Origin: JBPESN01 sp051710625
GTDB lineage: Bacteria > Pseudomonadota > Gammaproteobacteria > Enterobacterales > Enterobacteriaceae
Direction: 5' to 3'
Length of the DNA stretch: 5,997 bases
NCBI RefSeq assembly: GCF_051710625.1
Contig: NZ_JBPESN010000102.1
Coordinates: 1-5,997 of the forward strand
Shown here: positions 5,531-5,997 of the stretch, one piece after another
Numbering within the stretch: position 1 is the stretch's first letter
Layout: every line of letters starts with the position of its first letter
Notes under the pieces: generated by a model
Database searches by the model: none
The model's input: only the letters and a program-made list of their open reading frames with translations
What the model was told of the DNA's origin: nothing
Program-made: the position numbers and the translations under genes

Positions 5531-5997
5531 TGTAGTAGTCAACTAAAACTGGCCACCGCGTTAGCGTTTTTCCAGTATCTATTTTCTGATTCGTTTGGTG
5601 GTAACCCACCGTTATATTCATGCGGCCTGAGTGCGCTGTAATATCCCACGATATAGTCTGTAATTTCATGAGCTGCTTCGCTGAAGCTTATGTAGCCTAT
5701 TACCGGTATCCACTCGTTTTTCAGACTTCTGAAGAAGCGCTCCATCGGACTGTTATCCCAACAGTTACCCCGCCGACTCATGCTTTGTTTGATCCGGTCA
5801 CGCCACAGCAACTGTCGGAACTGCCTGCTCGTATAGTGGCTACCCTGATCGCTGTGGAACATCACTCCGGCTGGTTTACCACGTGTTTCCCATGCCATTT
5901 CCAGTGCTTTGATGGTCAGTCTGCTGTCCGGGGAGAACGACATAGCCCAGCCCACCGGTTTCCTCGCGAACAGATCAAGAACAACCGCAAGGTATGC
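5531..5997 (-). mobile_element. IS3-family insertion sequence, one end (partial)
   Basis: The transposase frame ends at 5539, and the outer sequence TGTAGTAGTCAACTAAAAC has the TG tip expected for an IS3-family terminus, with the transposase stop inside the terminal repeat. The end at 5531 is inferred, since the opposite terminus and the target duplication are out of view. The element is inserted just downstream of pgsA, with its transposase pointing back toward that gene. Confidence 0.7.
5539..5997 (-). CDS. IS3-family transposase (OrfB-type), C-terminal part, open at the window edge
   Basis: The frame is open from base 5997 without a stop, starting AYLAVVLDLFARKPVGWAMS, which is the middle of an rve (retroviral integrase-like) domain, so the true start is outside. 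The second catalytic Asp is in HSDQGSHY (codon 5850-5848), and the catalytic Glu in NSPMERFFRSLKNEW (codon 5742-5740) follows after 35 residues. This is the D(35)E spacing of the IS3 family; the first Asp would lie just upstream of the window. The tail YNGGLPPNESENRYWKN is typical of IS3-group OrfB proteins. OrfB is normally made as a fusion to OrfA by -1 frameshifting. The visible 152 codons show no lesion. Which named IS it is cannot be said without comparison. Confidence 0.9.
   Translation of the reverse strand, partial: AYLAVVLDLFARKPVGWAMSFSPDSRLTIKALEMAWETRGKPAGVMFHSDQGSHYTSRQFRQLLWRDRIKQSMSRRGNCWDNSPMERFFRSLKNEWIPVIGYISFSEAAHEITDYIVGYYSALRPHEYNGGLPPNESENRYWKNANAVASFS

Noticed and set aside
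4992..5669. A 225-codon open frame on the minus strand
   Set aside because: It lies antisense to the conserved pgsA gene and extends into the IS; its protein has no recognisable family pattern and exists only because pgsA codon bias keeps the opposite strand open.

Overview
The window comes from an enterobacterial chromosome in active decay. UvrC and PgsA look like full-length, close relatives of the E. coli proteins, but the genes around them are broken by single-base indels, nonsense codons and insertions. Intact core genes, fresh pseudogenes, a decayed transposable prophage and an insertion sequence together suggest a recently host-restricted symbiont. A Sodalis-type organism is my best guess; this is an inference, since nothing in the window names the species.

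Left third (1-1387): I read this as the left end of a decayed Mu-like (transposable) prophage, running right to left. It holds the start of a MuA-like transposase (1-107, minus), a Ner-like regulator (110-345, minus), a control region with an operator-like inverted repeat (346-521), and a divergent phage repressor (522-1098, plus). Each of the three genes carries one frameshift, and ner also has a stop. An AT-rich end follows (1099-1387), with three copies of an 11-base repeat and a TG terminus at about 1387. This is the layout of the Mu left end (attL - c repressor - divergent ner - A). The phage end abuts codon 25 of a GlpM/YdgC-family membrane protein gene (1388-1461, minus), which it seems to have cut.

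Middle (1388-3037): after the ydgC stub comes an intact small gene, yecF (DUF2594, minus), with a good extended -10 promoter. A 560-base AT-rich intergenic stretch follows, and then uvrY on the plus strand. UvrY is the response regulator partner of BarA. Here it is a clear pseudogene: no start codon at the expected place, three frameshifts and two in-frame stops. Its last codons still overlap the GTG start of uvrC as in relatives.

Right part (3030-5997): uvrC (nucleotide excision repair nuclease) and pgsA (phosphatidylglycerophosphate synthase) are intact and in the usual uvrY-uvrC-pgsA order. About 60 bases after pgsA an IS3-family element begins, with its transposase on the minus strand running off the window. 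In E. coli this is where the glyW-cysT-leuZ tRNA genes follow.

I found no CRISPR array, tRNA, rRNA or recognisable new defence or biosynthetic system. The most valuable content is the hidden Mu-like prophage end and the exact record of how uvrY has decayed.
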